Source of the DNA: Acidobacteriota bacterium
Lineage (GTDB): Bacteria; Acidobacteriota; Terriglobia; Terriglobales; Acidobacteriaceae
Assembly (NCBI GenBank): GCA_021799405.1
Contig: JAJZAL010000002.1
Location: 36,872-100,871 of the forward strand
Reading direction: 5' to 3'
DNA: 64,000 nt
Made by a program: the position numbers and the translations under genes
The notes under the pieces: model-generated
Database searches by the model: none
What the model was told of the DNA's origin: nothing
Seen by the model: the letters and a program-made list of their open reading frames with translations, nothing else
In this document: positions 9,356-17,160 of the stretch, one piece after another
Numbering within the stretch: the stretch's first letter is position 1
Layout of the letters: each line of letters opens with the position of its first letter

Positions 9356-9996
9356 TACGCCGACGGCTCCTTTCCGGCAGCCCCATTGCCCGCTTTGGCG
9401 GCTTCCGCGGCCTTGGCTGCTTCCGCCGCTTTCGCAGCTGCCGCTGCCGCGGCCGCTGCGGCCTTGGCCTGTGTCTGCTTCAGTTCCTCAGCCCGCCGCG
9501 CATCTGTCTCCGCCGCTTCCATCGGATGGATCTTCTGGTAATACTCGTTCGGTTTCGCCAGCTCCTTCTTGGTCCAGAGCAGCCCGCCAAAGCGGTCATC
9601 CGTACTGAGCTCAAATTCCTTGTCCATCCGGATCGCGTCGAATGGGCACACCTCGACGCAGATCTGGCAGCTCATGCACACCGAAACGTCAATGTTGAAG
9701 ACCTTCGGATAGAACTGCTGCTTGCCCACAAAGTCCGGCTTCTTGTCCGTGCTCTTCTCAATATGAATGCAGCGCGGCGGACATTCCTTCTCACAGATGT
9801 GACAAGACACGCAGCGCAATCCTGCCTCGGGATCGTCGCCGTCGTACAACAGGAAGGGGAAATTGCGCGCTGCCTCCGGCAGCGGATTCCGCTCCTCCGG
9901 GTACTGCACGGTAACCAGACGATCCTTGTCCACATAACTGCCCACAAAGTTACGTGCGGTTTCGATCAGTCCCTTGACGATGCCTTCGCCCAGCAT
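9355..9996 (-). CDS. nuoI: NADH-quinone oxidoreductase subunit I (two [4Fe-4S])
   Basis: 213-residue TYKY-type subunit that carries clusters N6a and N6b. The ligands are C62-C65-C68 with C72, and C107-C110-C113 with C117, each in a CxxCxxCxxxC array followed by P. The first 170 residues are conserved. The last 40 or so form an Ala/Lys/Glu-rich low-complexity tail (long runs of Ala, then repeated AAKAAEAAK) not found in standard NuoI. The gene is joined by 1-base overlaps to nuoD and nuoH. The tail could be a flexible or helical surface extension; its role is unknown. Confidence 0.95.
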   Translation of the reverse strand: MLGEGIVKGLIETARNFVGSYVDKDRLVTVQYPEERNPLPEAARNFPFLLYDGDDPEAGLRCVSCHICEKECPPRCIHIEKSTDKKPDFVGKQQFYPKVFNIDVSVCMSCQICVEVCPFDAIRMDKEFELSTDDRFGGLLWTKKELAKPNEYYQKIHPMEAAETDARRAEELKQTQAKAAAAAAAAAAKAAEAAKAAEAAKAGNGAAGKEPSA

Positions 9997-11201
9997 TAGC
10001 GGTCCACCTCGCCCATCACAATATCCACGCTGCCCAGCGTCACCACCACGTCAGCCACGCTCAGCCCAAGGCACATATCTTCCAGAATGGTCAGGTTGAT
10101 CAGGCACGGCGGCCGCACCCGGTAGCGATACGGATTCATCGTGCCGTCGCTGATCAGGTAAAAGCCCAGCTCGCCCTTCGGCGACTCAATCCGTCCGTAA
10201 GCCTCGCCCACTTTCGGACGCAGCCCGCGTACCTTCGTCTTCGGGTCCTGAACCGGCCCGTCGGGGATTTCCTTCAGCGCCTGCTCCAGAATCGCAATCG
10301 ACTCGCGCATCTCCAGCACGCGCATCATATAGCGGTCGTAGACATCTCCATGCTCGCCCAGCGGGACCCGGAACTTGAACCTGTCATAGATTCCGTAGCG
10401 GTCCACCTTGCGAATGTCGTAATTCACACCGCTCGCGCGCAGCATGGGCCCTGTCACTCCGGCGCTCACCGCCAGCTCGCGCGGCAGCACGCCCACGCCC
10501 TGCGTACGCGCCATCAGAATCTCATTGCCGCGCAGCAGCCGTTCAAATTCATCCACAAAACGCGGTAGCCGGCCCACCAGCTGGCGCGTCTCCTCCAGCC
10601 ACTCCGGCGTGCAGTCCACGCGCACCCCGCCGAACCGCAGGTAGTTGCACATCATGCGGGCGCCGCTTACCGCCTCGAACAGATCCAGAATCTTCTCCCG
10701 CTCGCGGAACGCATACATCAGCGGCGTACCCGAGGCGCCCATGTCCTGCAGCAGAAATCCAACCAGCGCCGAATGATTCTGGAAGCGCGTCAACTCCGCC
10801 ATGATCACGCGAATGTATTCCGTGCGCTCCGGCACCGCGATCCCCACCAGCTTCTCCACCGCCAGCACATAGCCCCAGTTATTGGTCATCGAGCACAGGT
10901 AGTCGAGCCGGTCCGTGTATGGAATGGCCGCCAGATACGCGGCATTCTCGGCAATCTTTTCGTGATTCCGATGCAGGTAGCCAAACACCGGCTTCAGCCG
11001 CACCACGCGCTCGCCGTCCAGCTGCACATCCATGCGGAATACGCCGTGCGTCGAAGGATGCTGCGGTCCGATTGCCACTTCCAGAATCTGCGACTCGTGC
11101 TCGGCATCCGGCTTCAGCGTGTGCCGGCCCGCGCCATAGGTCGCGCCCATCTGCTCGTCGAGTCCGATCGCGCTCTCTTCCATCATCGATTTCCCGCTCA
11201 T
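9996..11201 (-). CDS. nuoD: NADH-quinone oxidoreductase subunit D
   Basis: 401-residue 49-kDa-type subunit lining the quinone site. Recognisable blocks are [20 protein letters not shown] near the N-terminus, [13 protein letters not shown], the DRLDYLCSM segment and the C-terminal [21 protein letters not shown]. It is a separate protein, not fused to NuoC. It overlaps nuoC by 4 bases and nuoI by 1. No NADH-module genes (nuoE, nuoF, nuoG) follow, although this is where they often lie. Confidence 0.96.
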   Translation of the reverse strand: MSGKSMMEESAIGLDEQMGATYGAGRHTLKPDAEHESQILEVAIGPQHPSTHGVFRMDVQLDGERVVRLKPVFGYLHRNHEKIAENAAYLAAIPYTDRLDYLCSMTNNWGYVLAVEKLVGIAVPERTEYIRVIMAELTRFQNHSALVGFLLQDMGASGTPLMYAFREREKILDLFEAVSGARMMCNYLRFGGVRVDCTPEWLEETRQLVGRLPRFVDEFERLLRGNEILMARTQGVGVLPRELAVSAGVTGPMLRASGVNYDIRKVDRYGIYDRFKFRVPLGEHGDVYDRYMMRVLEMRESIAILEQALKEIPDGPVQDPKTKVRGLRPKVGEAYGRIESPKGELGFYLISDGTMNPYRYRVRPPCLINLTILEDMCLGLSVADVVVTLGSVDIVMGEVDR

Positions 11202-11869
11202 TGGCCGGCTGCCCCCTGTTCCGCGCTGCTTCCGGGAGCGCAGCCGTCATCCATCACCGGCTCATCTTCCTCTGGTGGCACATAATCCTTCCGCATCGGG
11301 TGGTCGGTGAAGTCCTCCCACATCAGAATCCGCCGCAAATCCGGATGCCCGTCGAACACGATTCCAAACAGGTCAAACGCCTCGCGCTCCTGGAACTCCG
11401 CGCTCCGCCAGACCGGCGTCAAAGACGGCAGATGATTCCCCTCGCCACGATTCGCTGTCCGCAGCCGCAGAATCACCGGTCCGTGCTTTTTCTCCATCGA
11501 AAACAGGTGATACACCGTTTCCAGGTAACCGGGAATCAGCGTCTTGCGCGTTTCCTCCACCTGCTGCTCTTTCGGCCCGTCCGGCCCGTCAACCACTTTC
11601 GTGACCTTCACTTTCTCGGTCACTTCTTTGTCCGGCCAATCCACGCCTGTCACGTTCGAGCAGAAATCCAGCCGGAACTCCGCATGATCTCGCAGAAACG
11701 TCGCCGCCTCCACGGCGTGCTCATGGTCCAGCAGCAACGAGTGCTGCGCTGACGGACTGCCGTTTTCCACCACCGTCGCCTCGCAGCCGGGAACACCCTT
11801 TACCAGCGCCGCACGAATCGCTTCGGCCGAAACATCAACGCCCACCGGATCTATAGACGGACTGCTCAT
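11198..11869 (-). CDS. nuoC: NADH-quinone oxidoreductase subunit C
   Basis: 223-residue 30-kDa-type subunit of the peripheral arm. The C-terminal signature is clear: [17 protein letters not shown] followed by [16 protein letters not shown] and HPMRKDYV. Between the two halves there is an inserted hydrophilic stretch (about residues 60-95, rich in Lys, Glu and Val) that most NuoC proteins lack. The gene overlaps nuoB and nuoD by 4 bases on each side. NuoC supports the NuoD-NuoB-NuoI core near the quinone site. Confidence 0.95.
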   Translation of the reverse strand: MSSPSIDPVGVDVSAEAIRAALVKGVPGCEATVVENGSPSAQHSLLLDHEHAVEAATFLRDHAEFRLDFCSNVTGVDWPDKEVTEKVKVTKVVDGPDGPKEQQVEETRKTLIPGYLETVYHLFSMEKKHGPVILRLRTANRGEGNHLPSLTPVWRSAEFQEREAFDLFGIVFDGHPDLRRILMWEDFTDHPMRKDYVPPEEDEPVMDDGCAPGSSAEQGAAGQ

Positions 11870-12513
11870 GGCAACACCTTGAATGGGCTCTCGGGCCGCG
11901 GCGGAAAAACCTCGTCATTGTGCGTTGGCTCCAGGTCATGCGAACCAAAATCCGGCACCGGATACTCGCTCGGCGTTTCCGCCTTCAAGTGCCGCGCGCG
12001 ACCCGCGCCGCGCAGCTGCTGCGCATCAATCTTCTTCTGCAGCGTGATGAAGGCATGCAGCAGCGCCTCGGGCCGCGGTGGGCAGCCCGGAATATGCACA
12101 TCCACCGGAATATAGCGGTCAATGCCCTTCAACACGTTGTAGCCATCGCGAAACGGCCCGCCTGAAATTGCGCAGGCTCCCATCGCGATGACATATTTCG
12201 GCTCCGGCATCTGGTTATAGAGGCGCACCACCTGCGGTGCCATCTTTTTTGTAACCGTACCGGCTACTATCATCAGGTCCGCCTGCCGCGGTGAGGGACG
12301 AAATACCTCCGCGCCAAATCGCGCAATGTCGTACCGCGCCATCGAGGTCGCAATCATCTCGATCGCGCAGCAGGCAAGGCCAAAGGTCAGCGGCCACACC
12401 GAATTCTTACGGCCCCAGTTGTATACCTCTTCGAGCGTGGTCGTGAAGATCCCATGCTTCGAGAGCTCGACTTTCAAATCCTTCAGTTCCTGCTCCATCA
12501 CTTCACTTCCCAT
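11866..12513 (-). CDS. nuoB: NADH-quinone oxidoreductase subunit B (cluster N2)
   Basis: 215-residue PSST-type subunit binding the terminal [4Fe-4S] cluster N2. The ligands lie in [10 protein letters not shown] (two adjacent cysteines), GACAISGG and [25 protein letters not shown] is also typical. The C-terminus extends about 50 residues beyond the last core motif with a Pro/Glu-rich tail. It starts 28 bases after nuoA and overlaps nuoC by 4 bases. An in-frame ATG five codons downstream of the chosen start is possible. Confidence 0.95.
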   Translation of the reverse strand: MGSEVMEQELKDLKVELSKHGIFTTTLEEVYNWGRKNSVWPLTFGLACCAIEMIATSMARYDIARFGAEVFRPSPRQADLMIVAGTVTKKMAPQVVRLYNQMPEPKYVIAMGACAISGGPFRDGYNVLKGIDRYIPVDVHIPGCPPRPEALLHAFITLQKKIDAQQLRGAGRARHLKAETPSEYPVPDFGSHDLEPTHNDEVFPPRPESPFKVLP

Positions 12514-12541
12514 GGAATTTCCGCGCGCCTGGCGCTTGCGG

Positions 12542-12913
12542 TCAGGCCCATGTCAGCAGCCCCTTCTGCCATGCCCAGATCAGCCCCTCAACCAGCAGCA
12601 GCAGAAACACGAGCATGGCGATCGCCGCTCCCATGCTCAGTCCGGTAAACGCGACCGCAAAGGGCAGAAGAAAGATCGCTTCCACGTCAAAAATCAAAAA
12701 GATAATCGCGTAGAGATAGTAGGCTGGATCGAACTGAATCCACGCATCGCCCTTCGACTCCAGGCCGCATTCGTAGATTGCGTTCTTTTCAGGACCCGGC
12801 TTTTTCGGAGAGAAATACAGGGCCCACAGATGGGCCAGCGCCAGCGGGGTAATACCAAAGGCGACGGCCCCGATCAGGAGCGCGATTACCGTACGCCACG
12901 GATGCTCAGGCAT
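12542..12913 (-). CDS. nuoA: NADH-quinone oxidoreductase subunit A
   Basis: First gene of the nuo operon: a 123-residue, three-helix subunit. Typical features are [41 protein letters not shown], which carries the CG loop and the acidic FDVE helix. The start at 12913 has a strong purine-rich ribosome site (GGAAGGGGGAAG) just upstream. The promoter should lie in 12914-13181, where a TATTAT hexamer is visible but no convincing -35 partner. Confidence 0.95.
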   Translation of the reverse strand: MPEHPWRTVIALLIGAVAFGITPLALAHLWALYFSPKKPGPEKNAIYECGLESKGDAWIQFDPAYYLYAIIFLIFDVEAIFLLPFAVAFTGLSMGAAIAMLVFLLLLVEGLIWAWQKGLLTWA

Positions 12914-13181
12914 CTTCCCCCTTCCACAACGGTGACTCCGGTACAGCGTTTACAAACGGCCTTTGCTGTCCGGGAAAAATAATACTCGCATTTTTCAATT
13001 TGGTGACATGTGACGCAGAGCACAGGAGTGATATTTTTGCCACGGGTACTCTAAACGACTCATTTCCCTCGCCCCGCGCGCTTCTCTGCACCCCCGGGAA
13101 ACCCGGATACATTGACACTGCCTCTGCCTGATCGAACCATGGACCTGCATCAATAATGGAAGAAGATTGGGAACTGCTGAT

Positions 13182-13256
13182 TGGAGGCGCGGGCCGGAAT
13201 CGAACCGGCGCATAAAGGTTTTGCAGACCTCTCCCTTACCACTTGGGTACCGCGCC
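13182..13256 (-). tRNA. tRNA-Cys (GCA), copy 1
   Basis: The minus strand folds into a complete cloverleaf. It has a 7-bp acceptor (GGCGCGG with CCGCGCC), U8, a 3-bp D stem, an anticodon stem closing the loop CTGCAAA with anticodon GCA, a 5-nt variable loop and a 5-bp T stem with TTCGATT. The discriminator is U73, the main cysteine identity base, and CCA is encoded. It lies 54 bases from the tRNA-Gly gene on the same strand, so the two are probably co-transcribed. Confidence 0.95.
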
Positions 13257-13310
13257 TTGGGAAGCAGAGACCTGGACTATCTCCGCAGCCGGTTCAGAGG
13301 TGGGACCGGC

Positions 13311-13385
13311 TGGAGCGGGAGACGGGACTTGAACCCGCGACCCTCGCCTTGGCAAGGCGATGCTCTACCACTGAGCTACTCCCGC
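13311..13385 (-). tRNA. tRNA-Gly (GCC)
   Basis: Complete cloverleaf on the minus strand. The acceptor is GCGGGAG with CTCCCGC, the D arm GCTC-AGTGGTA-GAGC, the anticodon stem TCGCC/GGCGA with loop TTGCCAA (anticodon GCC), and the T arm GCGGG-TTCAAGT-CCCGT. The discriminator is U and CCA is encoded. All standard tertiary positions are present. Confidence 0.96.
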
Positions 13386-13480
13386 TTGAAGTACTACCTG
13401 AGTATATCGGGGTGCCGAAAGCCGGTCAATGCGAGTAGCTTGCGCCCATCTGGCCACCCCGGAAACCCATCCCCGGCCCG

Positions 13481-14194
13481 CTACCACACATGGCCCGTGA
13501 TCCGGCCATCGCCCTTTTCCACACCGCGAATCTCCCCATCGCGCATGTGAATGATGCGGTCGCCAATGCAGGCCGCTTCCGGATTGTGCGTAATCATCAG
13601 CACCGTCTGCTTGAATTCCTGGTTAGACTTCCGCAGCATCTGCAGCACTGCGTCAGAATTCTCCGTGTCCAGATTGCCCGTCGGCTCGTCGGCCAGCACG
13701 ATCGCCGGCCGCGTCACCAGCGCCCGCGCAATCGCTACCCGCTGCTGCTCTCCGCCCGACAGTTCCGAGGGCCGGTGGTCAAGCCGCCCCTGAATCCCCA
13801 GCAGCTCCGTCAACTGCTTCAGGAACTCCCTGTCCAGCGGCTCCTTCCGGCCGGATATCTCATGCGCCAGCTCAATGTTCTGCCGCGCCGTCAGCGTCGG
13901 CAGCAGGTTGAACTTCTGGAAGACAAACCCGATCTTCAGTTTGCGAACCCGCGTCCGTTCCCCATCCGAAAGGGCGGCAAAATCAACTCCATCGATCAGC
14001 ACCCGCCCGCTGGTAGCTCGTGTCAACCCGCCAAGCAGATAAAACAGTGTGGACTTGCCGCTGCCCGAGGGCCCGACAATACTGACAAATTCACCGGCAT
14101 CGACCGCCAGCGACACGCCGCGCAGCGCTGTCACCTGGATCCTGCCCGTCTTGTAAATCTTCGTAACCTGCTCGGCCGCTATGATGGACACCAT
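13481..14194 (-). CDS. ABC transporter ATP-binding protein (LolD/MacB-type)
   Basis: 237-residue ATPase with Walker A GPSGSGKST near residue 40, Q-loop FVFQKFNLLP, signature LSGGEQQRVAIARAL, Walker B IVLADEPTGNLDTE and the H-loop MITHN. The FQ-NLLPTLTA and GNLD features match the family that energises MacB/LolCDE/FtsX-type permeases. No permease is adjacent in the window, so the partner must be encoded elsewhere. I chose the ATG at 14194. A longer frame from 14254 adds 20 unconserved residues and would overlap the upstream gene. The gene follows the receiver-protein gene by 22 bases, so they may form an operon. Confidence 0.85.
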   Translation of the reverse strand: MVSIIAAEQVTKIYKTGRIQVTALRGVSLAVDAGEFVSIVGPSGSGKSTLFYLLGGLTRATSGRVLIDGVDFAALSDGERTRVRKLKIGFVFQKFNLLPTLTARQNIELAHEISGRKEPLDREFLKQLTELLGIQGRLDHRPSELSGGEQQRVAIARALVTRPAIVLADEPTGNLDTENSDAVLQMLRKSNQEFKQTVLMITHNPEAACIGDRIIHMRDGEIRGVEKGDGRITGHVW

Positions 14195-14216
14195 TTGATT
14201 GTAACTGCCGCCCCCT

Positions 14217-14672
14217 TCAGGATGCGGCAGCCGTTTGCACCGCCTGCGCCGCATGCAGGTTCCCCGCCGGCTCCAGGTAGCCCGGACGCGTCACAGCCTT
14301 CCGGGGTCCTCGCTTGCGCGCAATCATCACCCGAATACGCTCCAGCATCTCCACCGGCGAGCATGCCCCCTTCGGCAAAAACGCATCCGCCCGGTTCGCG
14401 CGTTCAAACGCCTTAACTGTACCGCTGATCAGCATCATCGGCACCTCCGGCGAGTGCTGCTTCATTCGCCGGATCATCTCGTTGCCATCCATCTGCGGCA
14501 TCACCAGATCGCTCAACACCAGGTCGACCCCGCCCTGTTGCAGAATTTCAATGGCCGTTGCCCCGTCTGTCGCGGGGATCACCCGGTAGCCACGTGTCTC
14601 CAGCAGAAACTTCCTCACCGCCAGCGCCTGTTCATTGTCGTCTACGCAAAGAATTACTTTCTTAGGCCTCAT
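14217..14672 (-). CDS. Stand-alone response-regulator receiver protein
   Basis: 151 residues, essentially one CheY-like receiver domain: acidic pair DD in LCVDDNE near the start, phospho-acceptor aspartate D55 in LVLSDLVMP, the Thr/Ser switch in LISGT, and the conserved lysine in FLPKGA. After residue 115 comes only a basic, Ala-rich tail with no output domain. The ATG at 14672 is preceded by a purine-rich AAAGGGAAAGAG. A GTG at 14708 would add 12 unconserved residues. No histidine kinase is adjacent. It probably acts by protein-protein contact; the target is unknown. Confidence 0.82.
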   Translation of the reverse strand: MRPKKVILCVDDNEQALAVRKFLLETRGYRVIPATDGATAIEILQQGGVDLVLSDLVMPQMDGNEMIRRMKQHSPEVPMMLISGTVKAFERANRADAFLPKGACSPVEMLERIRVMIARKRGPRKAVTRPGYLEPAGNLHAAQAVQTAAAS

Positions 14673-15211
14673 AGGCTGGACTCTTTCCCTTTCCTGCTTC
14701 GCGAGCACGGCGAAGCGGATCCACAGCGGTCGCCGTCCAAATGACGCCGCTCTGTGCGGTTACTACCAGCCCGCATTCGGACCCAAGGCAGAATCACGGC
14801 AAAAAAGAGACAAGTATCCCCGCCGCGCGCCGGCAGAGTTTTCCACATGGGAAAGCCTCTACCCGATAACGCGCGTTGCCGTCTTCTGGATCGGGCCAGA
14901 ATGCGGTGAGCAGTCGCGCCCTGCATGGTTGCCTGCGCTCCCGGACCGCGCATGCTCCGGGGTGCTCCTCAAAGCCAAAGCAGATCATCGAGAGCGTTCA
15001 TGCACGCGCTCTGCTCAAACTCAGTTTTTAGGTAAATCAGCGAAAGTGCGAACTTCGTTTCCTTGGATCGCTTGCCAAGAGTACGAAGCTCGTCCCGCTG
15101 TGTAAATGGGGAACAGACAGCGAAGAGAAGCACAATTTTTCACTGGAAATTTCCGTAATTCTGTCGACGCGCTGTTTCTCCAGCGTTACAGCGCTCGCCG
15201 CTCTGTTGAAA
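14673..15211. other. Intergenic region with no recognised feature
   Basis: About 540 bases between the receiver gene and the PhzF-like gene, both on the minus strand. I see no coding frame with family features, no tRNA and no strong hairpin. The part from 15020 to 15180 is more AT-rich than its surroundings and may hold the promoter of one of the neighbours. Confidence 0.5.
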
Positions 15212-16114
15212 CTATGTGAATCGCTCAAGGAAAAACCGGCCTCTTGCTACGAAAACAGTGCAGCCCGCCACACGCACTTCGCTCACCCTTCCGTCTGTGA
15301 GCTTCGCGCGTCCAAAAAGCTCGCTCGGCCGGTGGATCGCCATCCCCTGCCGAAAATGAATAGTCTTCTCCGGAGCTTCCACTCCATTGCCCACCAGGTA
15401 GGCCGTTGCGCAGCCCGCCGCCGAACCCGTAGCCGGATCCTCCCCGCCGTAAAACTGCATCCGAGCCTGCCAAATGCCCTCGGCTTCGCGCGCAATCGCG
15501 TATAAAAACATCGCACCCGTCGCCTTCAGCGCCTCGGCCTCCTTCGCCGCATTCAGCCGCATGTATTTCAGCTGATCCACGCTCCGCAGCGGCACAACGC
15601 AGCACCGCATCCCTGTCGAAACCGTCTGCGGAGCCAGATCCGGCGAAATATCCCATGCATCCAGCCCCAGCGCCGGCGCCACCACCTCCCGCGCGTGAAA
15701 GCGCCCCAACTCAGCCGTTGGCTGCGTCATTTCTCCATGCAAGGCCTCATCACTGCTTTGGAGATCGTCGAACTCGACCGGAACCACCCCGGCGTTTTCG
15801 TCCAGACGCACCGTGCCCACCCGTTTGTCTTCCGAGATGAACCGCCGGATCACCGCCGCCGTCCCCAGCGTCGGATGCCCTGCAAACGGCAGTTCCTCCT
15901 TCACCGTGAAAATCCGCACCCGGTATCCGCGCGCCGCTTCGGTCAGCGTATTGCGCCGTAACACGAACGCCGTTTCCGAAAGGTTCATCTCGCGGGCAAT
16001 CGCCTGCATCTGCTCGTCGCTCAAATCGCCGGCGTCTGGAAACACGGCCAGCTGATTTCCGCTCAGGCGCTGGCGCGTAAATACATCGCACAAAAAGTAT
16101 TCAAGTGCATGCAT
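15212..16114 (-). CDS. PhzF-family isomerase
   Basis: 300-residue member of the PhzF/DapF-fold family. The N-terminus YFLCDVFTRQRLSGNQLAVF and the catalytic-glutamate block MNLSETAFVL match PhzF-like isomerases. RIFTVKEELPFAGHPTLGTAAV is the second signature, and EDPATGSAAGCATAYLV is the C-terminal-half motif. These enzymes move double bonds or protons on small carboxylic substrates. PhzF itself is a phenazine enzyme, but most relatives, including this one, lie outside phenazine clusters and have unknown substrates. No phenazine genes are in the window. The ribosome site is weak. Confidence 0.85.
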   Translation of the reverse strand: MHALEYFLCDVFTRQRLSGNQLAVFPDAGDLSDEQMQAIAREMNLSETAFVLRRNTLTEAARGYRVRIFTVKEELPFAGHPTLGTAAVIRRFISEDKRVGTVRLDENAGVVPVEFDDLQSSDEALHGEMTQPTAELGRFHAREVVAPALGLDAWDISPDLAPQTVSTGMRCCVVPLRSVDQLKYMRLNAAKEAEALKATGAMFLYAIAREAEGIWQARMQFYGGEDPATGSAAGCATAYLVGNGVEAPEKTIHFRQGMAIHRPSELFGRAKLTDGRVSEVRVAGCTVFVARGRFFLERFT

Positions 16115-16365
16115 GGCATAAGATTAGCCGTTTTCTCCCCTGCGTTGACACCAAAGCTGCCGCCACCCTACTCTGAATAGGTGCTGGCTTTCGTTTGCAT
16201 CCTCGCGTGTATCTGCTGCTGCCGTTGCAGCTGTATCCGGCGGGTGTGCGTCTAGAGCGAAAGAGCAATTCAGTATCGCCCTGGCCCCACCCGCGTAAGC
16301 CACGCCGAGGTGGGTTTCTCATTTTTCAACATTAAGCTCCGACCATCGCAGGAGAAGGAAAAAGT

Positions 16366-17022
16366 ATGGCACTGCGCATCAACGACATCGCTCCCGACTT
16401 CACCGCCGAAACGACGCACGGCACCATCCACTTCCATGAGTGGATCGGCGACAACTGGGCTGTGCTTTTCTCTCATCCCAAGGACTTTACGCCCGTCTGC
16501 ACCACTGAGCTGGGCGCCGTCGCCGCCCTCGAAACCGAATTCGCCCGCCGCGGCGCCAAGGTCATCGGACTCAGCGTCGACCCCGTGGAAAGCCACTTCA
16601 AGTGGGAAAAGGACATCGAGGAAGTCGGAGGCCACAAGGTCAATTACCCCGTGATTGGCGACCCCGACCTCAAGGTCTCCAAGCTCTACAACATGCTTCC
16701 CGCCGATGCCGGTAATACCTCGGAGGGACGCACACCCTCGCTCAACGCCGCCGTCCGCACCGTCTTCATCATCGGGCCAGACAAGCGCATCAAGCTCATG
16801 ATCGCTTACCCCATGACCACGGGTCGCAACTTCGATGAGATTATTCGCGTCCTGGACTCCATCCAGCTCACCGCGAAGCACCCCGTCGCCACACCGGCCA
16901 ACTGGAAGCAGGGCGACGACATCATCGTCGGCGGAGCCGTCTCCAATGAAGACGGCGAAAAGCAGTTCTCTGGCTTCAAGGTCATCAAGCCCTACCTCCG
17001 CACCGCCAGGCAGCCAAAATAG
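16366..17022 (+). CDS. 1-Cys peroxiredoxin (Prx6 type)
   Basis: 218-residue thiol peroxidase. The peroxidatic cysteine is C45 in HPKDFTPVCTTELG. There is no second conserved cysteine, which fits the 1-Cys Prx6 subfamily. The GLSVDPVESHFKWEKDI and TGRNFDEIIRVLDSIQL blocks and the extended C-terminal domain ending in KPYLR are also Prx6-like. It would reduce hydrogen peroxide and organic peroxides in the cytosol. A good AGGAG site precedes the ATG. The gene stands alone on the plus strand and is followed by a hairpin and a tRNA. About 250 bases precede it, where I see no clear OxyR or PerR site. Confidence 0.92.
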   Translation: MALRINDIAPDFTAETTHGTIHFHEWIGDNWAVLFSHPKDFTPVCTTELGAVAALETEFARRGAKVIGLSVDPVESHFKWEKDIEEVGGHKVNYPVIGDPDLKVSKLYNMLPADAGNTSEGRTPSLNAAVRTVFIIGPDKRIKLMIAYPMTTGRNFDEIIRVLDSIQLTAKHPVATPANWKQGDDIIVGGAVSNEDGEKQFSGFKVIKPYLRTARQPK

Positions 17023-17040
17023 GGCGATACGCGACACTTC

Positions 17041-17065
17041 GTTTGCCGTGGTCTCCACGGCAAAC
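17041..17065 (+). terminator. Hairpin after the peroxiredoxin gene
   Basis: Perfect inverted repeat: 11-bp arms (GTTTGCCGTGG / CCACGGCAAAC) around a 3-base loop, 18 bases after the stop codon. There is no T-run after it, so it is either a weak terminator or an mRNA 3'-end stabiliser. It lies 6 bases before the tRNA-Cys. Confidence 0.5.
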
Positions 17066-17071
17066 GCATGA

Positions 17072-17147
17072 GCACCGGTGGCGAAGGGGCTAACGCGCTG
17101 GTCTGCAAAACCAGTATTCGCCGGTTCAAATCCGGCCCGGTGCTCCA
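17072..17147 (+). tRNA. tRNA-Cys (GCA), copy 2, different body sequence
   Basis: Complete cloverleaf with a 7-bp acceptor GCACCGG/CCGGTGC, U8, D stem GCG/CGC with a G-rich loop, anticodon stem CTGGT/ACCAG with loop CTGCAAA (anticodon GCA), variable loop TATTC and T arm GCCGG-TTCAAAT-CCGGC. The discriminator is U73 and CCA is encoded. The anticodon and discriminator are the same as in the copy at 13182-13256, but the acceptor, D arm and anticodon stem differ. The two are therefore not a recent duplication. Most bacteria carry a single tRNA-Cys type. Confidence 0.94.
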
Positions 17148-17160
17148 GGTTTTTCCCGCC

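Noticed and set aside
12914..13181. GTGACATGTGACG repeat upstream of nuoA as a regulator site
   Set aside because: It is a short direct repeat, not a palindrome, and no matching -35/-10 pair lies beside it, so the evidence is too weak.
17070..17147. Possible tRNA-Cys with an 8-bp acceptor stem
   Set aside because: Starting at 17070 gives GAGCACCG/CGGTGCTC, but this leaves no CCA and no U8. Shifting the start to 17072 gives a normal 7-bp acceptor, U8, U73 and CCA.
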